Positions 1 through 8,834 of a DNA stretch of 41,475 bases are shown here, in pieces. How positions within the stretch are numbered: the first letter of the stretch is position 1; each line of letters starts with the position of its first letter. The position numbers and the translations under genes were made by a program. The notes under the pieces were generated by a model. It was not told the origin of the DNA, searched no databases, and was given only the letters and a program-made list of their open reading frames with translations. Source of the stretch: Dysgonamonadaceae bacterium (lineage in GTDB: Bacteria; Bacteroidota; Bacteroidia; Bacteroidales; Azobacteroidaceae); NCBI GenBank assembly GCA_031289145.1, contig JAITQA010000134.1, positions 1 to 41,475 of the forward strand. The letters are read 5' to 3'.

Positions 1-198
<198 letters not shown>

Positions 199-263
199 AA
201 ATTACATTCATTTTACAAATTTATGAAATAAATAGCGTCAAACTTATAATTTACAGGAAATAA

Positions 264-296
264 TTTACGACAATAATGAAATTATTATTACCTTTG
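264..296 (+). promoter_or_regulatory. Bacteroidetes-type promoter for the S9 peptidase gene
   Basis: TACCTTTG at 289-296 matches the Bacteroidetes -7 consensus TAnnTTTG exactly. A TTTA at 264-267, 21 bp upstream, is a one-mismatch -33 element (TTTG). Transcription would start near 303 and leave a leader of about 20 nt before the ATG at 325. Confidence 0.55.
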
Positions 297-324
297 GCGC
301 TCAAATCCTAAAAAAATCAAATAC

Positions 325-2886
325 ATGAAACGCTTCCGTTTATTAGCCTTCATTGCCGTACTGATTACAACGATCGGATGCGGCGCTTTTGCCCAGTCAG
401 AAATCAGAGTCGAAAAGATCAAAGCTTCACCCTTAATACCGGTTTTTACGCCGGTACTAATCGACAGTACCAATGTCGAAAAAAAGGCTTTCGAACAAAA
501 AGAATTATTGAAAACCATCGTCAATTTTGAAGAATCTTTCCGCAACAAAGTGGTTTTAATTGCCGATACCGCAGGTGTTTTTGCGATGTCTTCCGTGACC
601 GATACAAGCCTGTCCTCACGCAACAAAGCCATTCAGTTGTTGTCGTTCAATATTGACGCCGACAGGTATTGCCAGGCAAATTTGTCCGTTACATCAACGG
701 ATATGTTGGAAATTTACGTGAATAATAAATTAGAAAAAACCAAAGAAACAAAAGAGGACAGTTTATCCAAAGCGAAAATCATCACAGTTGATCTTACGCT
801 GGAACCTCGCCAATACAAAATATTTATAAAACGGCTAACCGGAGCGAAAAACACCGATGAACCGGTATTGAAAATTTCAGTTAGCCCGTCCAAAAAAGAT
901 TCTTTGGCTCAGCTGACCGTTTCAACAGACGCTCTGCGAAAAACAACCATTCATGATATGCTGGAAGGCAGTCGTTTGTCGAGTAATTCCAACATCTCTT
1001 CCAGTGGAAACTACTTTCTGTCCGGCATCATCAACACTTTTCCGGGCGGCAAAGGAAACACATCAATAGATCTACGGGAAACCCAGACCAATAAAATCAT
1101 TTATCGGTTTCCTTCCGACGTGAATCCACGCTGGGTTTATGGGAAAGACCAGTTGGCATATTCCAAAACAGGCGTTAGCAACAAGGATATCTATCTGTTG
1201 GACCTTGCTACTGCAGAAGAAAAAAAGATGGCCGAAAATATCAAATTCGATTCCTACCATTTCTCACCGGATAGCCGGTTTTTAATCATTCTGGTGCGGG
1301 AAGAAATTCCGGCAGACAAAGGAGACCTGAAACGTGTGTTGTCTCCCGCAGACCGCGCCGGGTCTTACCGCGGACGCAATTCGGTTTACCTGTACGATCT
1401 TGAGACACAAACCGAACAACGCATTACTTTCGGGCGAACCAATACATTCATCAACGACATCAGGTTCGACAGCAAAAAAGCGCTGTTTGCCGTATCCGAA
1501 GAAAACATCACCGAAAGGCCATTCAGCAAAAGAACTTTGTATGAACTTGATTTGATTACGTTGGCAGTCGATACGCTCTTTTCCGATCCGTTTATCAATG
1601 ACGCACAATACTCGCCCGACGGCACGCAATTGTTGATCAGAGGAAGCGGGGAGGCATTCAGCGGCATCGGACTGAATATCAAAGCCGGACAAATTTCGAA
1701 TACGTATGATTATCAATCATTTATCGTAGATTTGAAAACCAAGGACGTCCGACCGATTACCAAAGATTTTGATCCGAGTATTACCGACGCATATTGGTCT
1801 ATCTACGACAAACAGATTTATTTCACCGCCCAGGACAAAGACAGGGTACAGATATATGTGTATAATACCCAAACCGGCACGTTCAAAAAGCTCAATCTCG
1901 CGGAAGATATGATACGCGGGTTCAATCCGGCAGATAAAACCCCGGTTGCCATTTATCAGGGAGAAGGTCCGAGCAACGGATACCGCATGTACCGCTACGA
2001 CTTGAAAACAGCCAAATCTACGCTCTTAGCCGACCCGTTAAAAAAACAAGTGGATGAATTGGCTTTGAGTCAGGTAACCGACTGGAATTTCACCGCTGCG
2101 GACGGAACAAGCATTGAGGGCCGGTATTACTTGCCTTATGGATTTGATCCTGCGAAAAAATACCCCTTGATCGTTTATTACTATGGCGGAACATCTCCGA
2201 CATCGCGGACATTTGAATCATCGTATCCGCTACAGGTCTATGCCGCCCTGGGATATGTGGTATACACCTTGCAGCCATCCGGTACCGTAGGTTTCGGACA
2301 GGAATTTGCCGCCCGGCACGTCAATGCCTGGGGAGAAAAAACCGCTGAAGAAATCATATTGGGTACACAACTGTTCTGCAAGGAACACGATTTTGTCGAC
2401 AGCCGGAAAATCGGTTGTATCGGAGCCTCTTACGGCGGATTCATGACGCAGTTCCTGCAAACCAAAACGGATATTTTTGCAGCAGCCGTATCTCACGCCG
2501 GAATCAGCAACATCACCAGTTACTGGGGCGAAGGCTACTGGGGATATTCATACAGCGGCGCAGCCAGCGCCAACAGTTACCCATGGAACAATCCGCAGTT
2601 GTACACCCAACAAAGCCCTTTGTTCCACGCCGATAAAATCCAAACGCCCTTGTTATTGCTGCATGGTACGGTTGATACGAATGTTCCCATTGGGGAAAGC
2701 ATCCAAATGTTCAATGCTTTGAGAATACTGGGAAAAACCGTTGAATTTATTACCGTTGACGGGGAAAACCATGGAATCTCCGTTTACCAGAAACGGATCG
2801 ACTGGAACAAAACCATTTATGCCTGGTTTGCCAAATGGCTGAAAGACCAGCCCGAATGGTGGAACGCATTGTACCCGGAAAAATAA
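325..2886 (+). CDS. Secreted S9-family (prolyl oligopeptidase / DPP-IV-like) serine peptidase
   Basis: An 853-residue protein with an N-terminal signal peptide (about residues 1-23, cleavage likely after AFA). Family S9 enzymes cleave peptides, often after proline, using an alpha/beta-hydrolase domain capped by a beta-propeller. The catalytic domain is roughly residues 640-850: the nucleophile is Ser702 in GASYGG, the acid Asp784 in GTVDTNVP, and the base His816 in GENHG. Residues about 230-600 contain repeated LDL/YDL strand motifs and 'FSPDSR' or 'YSPDG' turns typical of a WD40/DPP-IV-like propeller. Residues 25-220 are an extra N-terminal region that I do not recognise. No T9SS sorting domain is visible, so it is probably periplasmic or secreted by another route. 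A Cys at residue 19 precedes the AFA site, but its context is a poor lipobox. The start codon follows a good promoter closely. The next protease gene begins 16 bp after the stop, so the two are probably co-transcribed. Confidence 0.93.
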   Translation: MKRFRLLAFIAVLITTIGCGAFAQSEIRVEKIKASPLIPVFTPVLIDSTNVEKKAFEQKELLKTIVNFEESFRNKVVLIADTAGVFAMSSVTDTSLSSRNKAIQLLSFNIDADRYCQANLSVTSTDMLEIYVNNKLEKTKETKEDSLSKAKIITVDLTLEPRQYKIFIKRLTGAKNTDEPVLKISVSPSKKDSLAQLTVSTDALRKTTIHDMLEGSRLSSNSNISSSGNYFLSGIINTFPGGKGNTSIDLRETQTNKIIYRFPSDVNPRWVYGKDQLAYSKTGVSNKDIYLLDLATAEEKKMAENIKFDSYHFSPDSRFLIILVREEIPADKGDLKRVLSPADRAGSYRGRNSVYLYDLETQTEQRITFGRTNTFINDIRFDSKKALFAVSEENITERPFSKRTLYELDLITLAVDTLFSDPFINDAQYSPDGTQLLIRGSGEAFSGIGLNIKAGQISNTYDYQSFIVDLKTKDVRPITKDFDPSITDAYWSIYDKQIYFTAQDKDRVQIYVYNTQTGTFKKLNLAEDMIRGFNPADKTPVAIYQGEGPSNGYRMYRYDLKTAKSTLLADPLKKQVDELALSQVTDWNFTAADGTSIEGRYYLPYGFDPAKKYPLIVYYYGGTSPTSRTFESSYPLQVYAALGYVVYTLQPSGTVGFGQEFAARHVNAWGEKTAEEIILGTQLFCKEHDFVDSRKIGCIGASYGGFMTQFLQTKTDIFAAAVSHAGISNITSYWGEGYWGYSYSGAASANSYPWNNPQLYTQQSPLFHADKIQTPLLLLHGTVDTNVPIGESIQMFNALRILGKTVEFITVDGENHGISVYQKRIDWNKTIYAWFAKWLKDQPEWWNALYPEK

Positions 2887-2902
2887 TTTATAAATACATA
2901 TT

Positions 2903-5900
2903 ATGCAAAAAACGATTGCAAAACTGTTATTCTCTGTCATGCTGATTTTAACATATCATGCTGTGCAGGCACAAATTAGCGAAGGAGGGACACCACCCGG
3001 ATTTGCATACAAAAAATCAACGGTGCAGTACGCATTGAGGAGCCAACAAAGCCCAAACTATGTCGTACCCATTGATTTTGATGTTAACCAATTGAGAAAA
3101 GAAGATGCGGAACGTGAAGCCTTGGACGAACTCACCCCGCTGAATGCAGTGAAGATTATCCCTGTTGATATCACGATGCAAAACAGCGGAGAATGGTCGG
3201 TATTATCCAATGGACAACATATTTGGCAATTGACCATTGAAGCTCCGAAAGCCATCGCAACGATGTTGTATTACGATGAATTTTCCATTCCGAAAGGCGG
3301 TAAATTATTTATATACAACCGGGACAAATCACAAGTACTCGGTGCATACACATCGATAACCAACCCCTCAGGCGGTAAATTTGCAACAGAACTCGTTGCC
3401 GGAGATGTGATTACTTTGGAATATGCAGCGCCTGTTTTTCCGAATACAGCAGCTATGCCGCCCCAAATCCGGATAGAGGGAGTGGGTTACGGCTATAACC
3501 ATATCAAAATATATTCTGTTGAAACAACAGAGTCTTATGGAGACGCATTATCTTGTAATGTAAACGTACATTGCAGTCCGGAAGGGGATAACTGGGTAAA
3601 ACAAACCTCCGGTGTTATACGTCTGCTTATACGAAATACGACCGGATCGGGTTCATGGTGTTCCGGAGCGATTGTGACGAACGTGCGCGAAGATTTCACC
3701 CCTTACCTGCTGACGGCTTTCCATTGTATTGATGAAACAGACGCATCGGCAATGAATCAAAGTATGGTCTATTACCATTACGAATTTGAAACCTGTGAAA
3801 ACGGAAATTCCGAACCGGTAGCCAAGACGATGGTAGGCGCCCAGATAAAAGCGTTCAATCCCATTGAGGGCGGATCGGACGGAGCGCTGTTGCGACTAAA
3901 CAATGAGATTCCGGAGGATTATAATGTATACTTCAATGGTTGGGATGCTTCCGAAACACCGGCTACAAGCGGTGTTGGCATCCATCATCCCCGGGGCGAC
4001 GTGAAAAAAATATCAACCTACGAAACCACCCTTACCAGTACAACCTGGAGCGGTGGCGCACAGAATGCACATTGGCGTGTTTCTGCTTACAAACAAACAC
4101 CGAACGGATTCGGTATTTTGGAAAGCGGTTCATCGGGATCGCCCATGTTTAATCAAAATGGACTGATTGTGGGAACTTTAACCGGTGGAACCACGATTTC
4201 GAATTGTGATAATGCTTCCAGTAGACGCAGTTCATACGGGAAATTGTCATACCATTGGGATCAAGGTACCAATAATCCGGATGAATGGGTGAAGACATAT
4301 CTTGATCCGGATAATACCGGTACAAAAGTAATGAACGGTTCTTACATCAAGACAACCGGTTTGTACAAGGTAACTTTCGATATAAAAGACGAACAAGGAA
4401 ATCCGGTAGCAGGTGCGACGGTGACTTTAAAAGACAGGCGTAATCCGGAAGGGGATTACGTATTTCTCAATGTTGCAGCGCCCCGTACTTACGATTACGC
4501 AATAATGAAGGCGGGTTATAGAATTGTATCCGGCTATTTGGTCGTAAAAGACGGAGATATAAACGAACCCATAACGCTTTCTAGCGTGAATATTACCGGG
4601 GGAGGGTCGGAATCTGATCCTTTCCTAATTTCGAACCGAACGGATTTGCTGCTGATAGACAACTACCTCGGAAAAAACGGCAGAGAACTCCATTTCCGGC
4701 TGACGCAGGATGTAGACCTTGAAAATATCCCTTGGACGCCAATAGGCATCGTTTCCAATGCCTTTCACGGCATATTGCATGGAGACGAACATCAGATTAA
4801 AAACCTGACCATTCAGGGCGACTATATTAATGCCGGATTATTCGGCGTGCTGGGTGAAGGCGCTTGTATTGAAAATTTGCACATCAACGGAGGGAATATA
4901 GCAGGAAGCACAATGGTAGGTTCTATTGCCGGCCAGGCCAGGTGTGATGTTCTCCCGGATGCTTCAGACAGCATTGTTATTCGCAATTGCAGCAACAATG
5001 CGTCTGTTTTCTCAAGCAGCAGTAGCGCTAATACCGGCGGTATTATCGGGCAGGCATACAATAACAGCTCAAATACGGCAAAAATAATTATTGCTTCCGT
5101 CTCCAACAGCGGTAACGTAACCGGAACTGGATCTACCGGTGGAATTGTAGGATATATCTATAACGGAGGTGCGGATTCCATCTGTATCATCAATAGTTAC
5201 AGCAAGGCATCAATACAAGCTGTCAATGCCGGCACTAACAGTTACATAGGCGGATTGGTAGGATATGCCCATTCCGATAAGGATAAAGCAACCATATTCA
5301 TCAACAAGTGTTATGCAGCCGGAACGATAGAAAGCGACCCCGAAAAAATAACAAATATCAGGGTAGGCGGATTAGTGGGAAGACTGTCTTCTACTGTTGG
5401 GCAAGTAACCATCACGCAATCCATTGCCGCTGCCAGGAGCATAAAGGGCGGAACCGGTTACAGATACAGGATTCTGGGAACATATATTGTCGGAAGTAAT
5501 TACACATTAAGCAATTACGCCTTTGCCGATATGTTGGTAAACGGTCAGACCGTGTCCAGCTCCAGCACAACCGGCTCTAATGGCTCTAACATACTGAACG
5601 GCCTTACGCTTCATATTGAGCAACTGTACCTCCGGTCAACTTACCAAGACCCAAGTCTGTCCTGGGATTTTTCCGACACTTGGACCAACAGGAATAGTGA
5701 AAGTTATCCCTATTTTCGCTTCCAGAGCGCACCGGTAACCGTAACTAATCTATCAACATTGAATGTCACGCTCAATACTTTAGCCGTATCCGATAAGATT
5801 ATGGTTTACAAAGGTATTGGCAAAGATTACCTGACTGTATTGGGTGATACGGAAAATGGTATTCCGGCGGGAGACAGCCGTTTTCTGCTGTCGAACGTGA

Positions 5901-6487
5901 CGATATCGGATGCCCTTTCTTTCGTCAATCACGAATCGGGCAAGTCGCCGTCTTATCCGGTGTATGCAGCTGTCACATCTTTGGGAACGCCCTCGGTGCG
6001 CTTTACCGTAATTGATGATACGCACAAAAGACCTGTCGCCGACGCGGTGATAACGCTTAGTGACAAAACCAATCCGGTCGGCGATTACCTGTTTGCGGAT
6101 GTTAACAACGGCAATTACAATTATTCGGTTACAAAACAAGGCTATGCTACCGCCACCGGAACCGTGGCGGTGAACAATGCCAATATAAGCGAAGCGGTTG
6201 AACTGTCGGTATCTACCGGTATTCTACATGTTTCAGCGGCAACTTTAGCCGTCAAACTGTATCCGAATCCGGTAAACGACAAGTTGTATGTAAGCGTTGA
6301 CGGGAGCCTGTCTCCGGTTCGCGTGGAAATTTATGCCGTTACAGGGAAACGTTTGTTGACACAAACCACCTCTACGTCACAGTTCAGCATCGACCTTTCA
6401 CGGTATCAGGAAGGCGTGTTATTAGTGAAAGTGTCGAATGCAAACGGTTCTGTTTCGAGGACAATTGTAAAACAAACGAAGCAATAG
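2903..6487 (+). CDS. T9SS-exported trypsin-like (lysyl-endopeptidase-like) serine protease with GLUG-type repeats
   Basis: An 1194-residue modular extracellular protein. Order of parts: signal peptide (1-23, ending VQA); N-terminal prodomain-like segment beginning QISEGGTPPGF; S1-type protease domain about 200-460; a carboxypeptidase-regulatory-like beta-sandwich about 490-560; a long Gly/Asn/Ser-rich region about 570-900 with repeated 'GGI(I/V)G' turns resembling GLUG beta-helix repeats; a second beta-sandwich about 1032-1104; and a type-A T9SS sorting domain (about 1115-1194, with LYPNPVNDKL and a closing TIVKQ). The catalytic triad is visible as His274 (TAFHC), Asp326 (SDGALL) and Ser411 (GSSGSP). 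The family cleaves after Lys or basic residues; specificity here is inferred from fold similarity only. It is probably co-transcribed with the S9 peptidase upstream and is paralogous to the protein at 16964-21673. It ends 6 bp from the convergent GH105 gene. Confidence 0.9.
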   Translation: MQKTIAKLLFSVMLILTYHAVQAQISEGGTPPGFAYKKSTVQYALRSQQSPNYVVPIDFDVNQLRKEDAEREALDELTPLNAVKIIPVDITMQNSGEWSVLSNGQHIWQLTIEAPKAIATMLYYDEFSIPKGGKLFIYNRDKSQVLGAYTSITNPSGGKFATELVAGDVITLEYAAPVFPNTAAMPPQIRIEGVGYGYNHIKIYSVETTESYGDALSCNVNVHCSPEGDNWVKQTSGVIRLLIRNTTGSGSWCSGAIVTNVREDFTPYLLTAFHCIDETDASAMNQSMVYYHYEFETCENGNSEPVAKTMVGAQIKAFNPIEGGSDGALLRLNNEIPEDYNVYFNGWDASETPATSGVGIHHPRGDVKKISTYETTLTSTTWSGGAQNAHWRVSAYKQTPNGFGILESGSSGSPMFNQNGLIVGTLTGGTTISNCDNASSRRSSYGKLSYHWDQGTNNPDEWVKTYLDPDNTGTKVMNGSYIKTTGLYKVTFDIKDEQGNPVAGATVTLKDRRNPEGDYVFLNVAAPRTYDYAIMKAGYRIVSGYLVVKDGDINEPITLSSVNITGGGSESDPFLISNRTDLLLIDNYLGKNGRELHFRLTQDVDLENIPWTPIGIVSNAFHGILHGDEHQIKNLTIQGDYINAGLFGVLGEGACIENLHINGGNIAGSTMVGSIAGQARCDVLPDASDSIVIRNCSNNASVFSSSSSANTGGIIGQAYNNSSNTAKIIIASVSNSGNVTGTGSTGGIVGYIYNGGADSICIINSYSKASIQAVNAGTNSYIGGLVGYAHSDKDKATIFINKCYAAGTIESDPEKITNIRVGGLVGRLSSTVGQVTITQSIAAARSIKGGTGYRYRILGTYIVGSNYTLSNYAFADMLVNGQTVSSSSTTGSNGSNILNGLTLHIEQLYLRSTYQDPSLSWDFSDTWTNRNSESYPYFRFQSAPVTVTNLSTLNVTLNTLAVSDKIMVYKGIGKDYLTVLGDTENGIPAGDSRFLLSNVTISDALSFVNHESGKSPSYPVYAAVTSLGTPSVRFTVIDDTHKRPVADAVITLSDKTNPVGDYLFADVNNGNYNYSVTKQGYATATGTVAVNNANISEAVELSVSTGILHVSAATLAVKLYPNPVNDKLYVSVDGSLSPVRVEIYAVTGKRLLTQTTSTSQFSIDLSRYQEGVLLVKVSNANGSVSRTIVKQTKQ

Positions 6488-6493
6488 ACGAAA

Positions 6494-7669
6494 CTATTTA
6501 TCTAACAGCAAACTTGTCAGGATGAACGGGCCGGTAGCTTTCGGGTCGTTCTCCCTGACAGGTTCGGAGATATAATACATGTAACTGCCGCTCCTGTTGT
6601 CTTTACCTCCCAATCCGGCCACAGAGCAACAGTGGGTAACGTTGATTGTGCCGTCGGGATTATCCGTGATAAACTGTTTGACAAATTGGTCGTAGGCTAT
6701 TTCCCCTTTTTCTAAGTAACTATTGTCTAAATAGCCTTTTTGCGCTCCCTTTACCCACATATAAATGAACATGATGGAACCGGTCGACTCCAAATAGTTC
6801 CCTTCCGCATCCGGCTTATCGGTTACCTGGTACCACATGCCGCTTACCGGGTCTCTGTATTTTTCTAATGAAGCGGCCAAATCGTTCAGTATCTTGATGA
6901 TATCCGAACGTTTCGGATGATTTTCCGGCAGAAAATCCAAGACGTCTACCAAAGCCATAGCGTACCAACCGATACTTCTCGACCAGAAATTAGGCGATAA
7001 ACCGGTTTCGGGATTCGCCCAAATCTGTTGCTTCATCTCGTCCCAGCCATGATAGTACAAACCGGTTTCGGGGCTGTACGTTTTTTCAGCAATCAGCGTG
7101 ATTTGGTGCGCCACATCGTCAAACAGGTCAGGTTCGTCGAAAGTTTGCGCATACTCTGCCAAAAAAGGAGAAGCCATATAAATTCCGTCCAACCACATTT
7201 GATGCGGATAAATCTGTTTATGCCAAAAACCGCCTTCTGAAGTTCTCGGATGCGTAAGCATTTGTCCTCTCAGTAAATCCAGCGCATTCTTGTACTTTTC
7301 ATCGTGAGTCTCCCTGTACAAAGGAAACAGGATACGTCCCGGATTGACATGGTCGATGTTATAATTCTCCGGCCGATACGTCAATATCTCGCGTCCCTCA
7401 TCTAAAAACATGGTATCGGGATAGGAGGCAACATAATCGTAATATTGTTTGTCGCCGGTTTTATCATAAATTTTCTGAATAGCCAGTAAGACCAATCCGT
7501 GACAATAATTCCATTTCGGCTCTTTCGAAAAATCAAGCATCCATGAGGCAGGATTCCGGCTGATTTCCGAATCCGCCATGCGGATATAATTCTTCGGCGT
7601 CGGCTTCGTGTTGTTGCATCCACAGCATACTAAAGCCGGTAAAATCAGTAATAATAAATATTTTCGCAT
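6494..7669 (-). CDS. GH105 unsaturated rhamnogalacturonyl hydrolase-like lipoprotein
   Basis: A 391-residue member of the glycoside hydrolase family 105 / YteR-RhiN type. These enzymes remove the 4,5-unsaturated uronic acid that pectate or rhamnogalacturonan lyases leave at the non-reducing end of oligosaccharides. The N-terminus is hydrophobic and followed by a Cys cluster (VCCGC, residues 14-18), consistent with a lipoprotein signal although the lipobox is not canonical. The protein has alpha/alpha-barrel-like features: WNYCHGLV near residue 53, and WLDGIYMASPF, where Asp161 aligns with the catalytic Asp of the family. It is the last gene of the lacI-uxaB-uxaA-DUF4861 operon and starts 6 bp after the DUF4861 stop. 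Its product, a 4-deoxy-5-keto uronate, is the substrate of KduI encoded at 40316-41158. The substrate polymer (pectin, ulvan or another) cannot be decided from sequence. Confidence 0.88.
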   Translation of the reverse strand: MRKYLLLLILPALVCCGCNNTKPTPKNYIRMADSEISRNPASWMLDFSKEPKWNYCHGLVLLAIQKIYDKTGDKQYYDYVASYPDTMFLDEGREILTYRPENYNIDHVNPGRILFPLYRETHDEKYKNALDLLRGQMLTHPRTSEGGFWHKQIYPHQMWLDGIYMASPFLAEYAQTFDEPDLFDDVAHQITLIAEKTYSPETGLYYHGWDEMKQQIWANPETGLSPNFWSRSIGWYAMALVDVLDFLPENHPKRSDIIKILNDLAASLEKYRDPVSGMWYQVTDKPDAEGNYLESTGSIMFIYMWVKGAQKGYLDNSYLEKGEIAYDQFVKQFITDNPDGTINVTHCCSVAGLGGKDNRSGSYMYYISEPVRENDPKATGPFILTSLLLDK

Positions 7670-7675
7670 AAGACT

Positions 7676-8794
7676 TTATAAAATCGTTACTTTTAAAGGT
7701 TCTTTTTTCGCTTGACTGAATTGTGTCAAAGCTTTCAGCCAATCCGCTTCCGTCGATATTTTCCATCTGCTTGATATGCCGCCGAAATAGTAAGTAAATA
7801 CATCACCAATCTTGTAATCACTCAAAACAACATATTGCTTATTTTCCACAAACGGCTCGGAAGCTGCTTCCGGCACATAAATACCGAGATAGGTCTGTCC
7901 CTGCGGAACGCCTTTGTTCGTAACGGTATTGAAAGTATAAGTCAAGGTTTTATTTTCTTTGTCATAGAACGTGTTTACACTGTCGCCATGCATAAAAATG
8001 CCTGTACCCAATTGAATGGCCTGTTCAAGCCCGCGGTAACTAACCTCTCCTTTATTCAGGATACTTCCGGCATCGGTAGTGATGGTAAATATTTCTTCAT
8101 AATAGATATCTCCCACACGGATAGTGTCGTATATCAATTTGAAAACCGAACGCAAAGGGCCGGATTCGAGTATTTCGTAACGGTCGAAGGCGTCTCCAAT
8201 CCACAATTTGTTGGTATAAAGCGCATTACCTCCAGCTCCTAATGTGTGTTTGACATCATAGCTGTCAAATCCGCCGAGTCCATTGTCTTCATGATAGGAG
8301 AGATTCTGCAAACGTCCGGCATAAATACTGTCCATTACCGGTTCGTCCTTGTATTTCATCCAGATATCCACGCCGTTGCTCGGGTCTTCTATTTTTTCCA
8401 AGGCAGATCCATACATACGAAAAGCCGCAATATCATTTTCCCAGGCAAAATCGTCGCTCCTTTCCGGAACAAAACGCGCCTGTGTCCTGACAGCAACAGG
8501 GCTTGGCGTACCTTTCTGCAAAGAATATGTTGCGGATGATTTAGCCGGTATATCCGCCTGAAAAATTAACCGGTCGCCATTTGCCGACAACTGATAAGCG
8601 ACTTCTTTCCCATTTCCATCTTTCAGGATATAGGATTCAAGATTAAAATCAGCCGCCAATCCGGCTGTTTCCACTTCAATTATTTCACCTTTACGGTCAA
8701 AATCCAAAGAATTTGACACCTCAATTTTTACAGATTTTGCCGAACATGAAACCAGCAAAATACCAAGAAACAACACTAAATTTTTCATTCTCAT
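7676..8794 (-). CDS. DUF4861-family lipoprotein
   Basis: A 372-residue protein with a clear lipoprotein signal (residues 1-17, lipobox LVSC, Cys17). The rest is rich in beta strands and matches my recollection of the DUF4861 family: KIEVSNSLDFDRKGEIIE near the N-terminus, then a long beta-sandwich or galactose-mutarotase-like body with SYHEDNGLGGFDSYD and a central RYEILESGPLRSVFKL. No catalytic mechanism is established to my knowledge. Members occur in Bacteroidetes polysaccharide-utilisation loci beside GH105 enzymes and uronate genes, as here, so a role in handling unsaturated uronyl oligosaccharides is inferred. It lies 40 bp after uxaA and 6 bp before the GH105 gene. The ORF has two nearby ATGs (M1 and M3); either gives the same signal peptide. 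Confidence 0.8.
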   Translation of the reverse strand: MRMKNLVLFLGILLVSCSAKSVKIEVSNSLDFDRKGEIIEVETAGLAADFNLESYILKDGNGKEVAYQLSANGDRLIFQADIPAKSSATYSLQKGTPSPVAVRTQARFVPERSDDFAWENDIAAFRMYGSALEKIEDPSNGVDIWMKYKDEPVMDSIYAGRLQNLSYHEDNGLGGFDSYDVKHTLGAGGNALYTNKLWIGDAFDRYEILESGPLRSVFKLIYDTIRVGDIYYEEIFTITTDAGSILNKGEVSYRGLEQAIQLGTGIFMHGDSVNTFYDKENKTLTYTFNTVTNKGVPQGQTYLGIYVPEAASEPFVENKQYVVLSDYKIGDVFTYYFGGISSRWKISTEADWLKALTQFSQAKKEPLKVTIL

Positions 8795-8834
8795 ATAATT
8801 TTAAATTTTTAGTTCTTAACTTTTAGTTTTTAAT

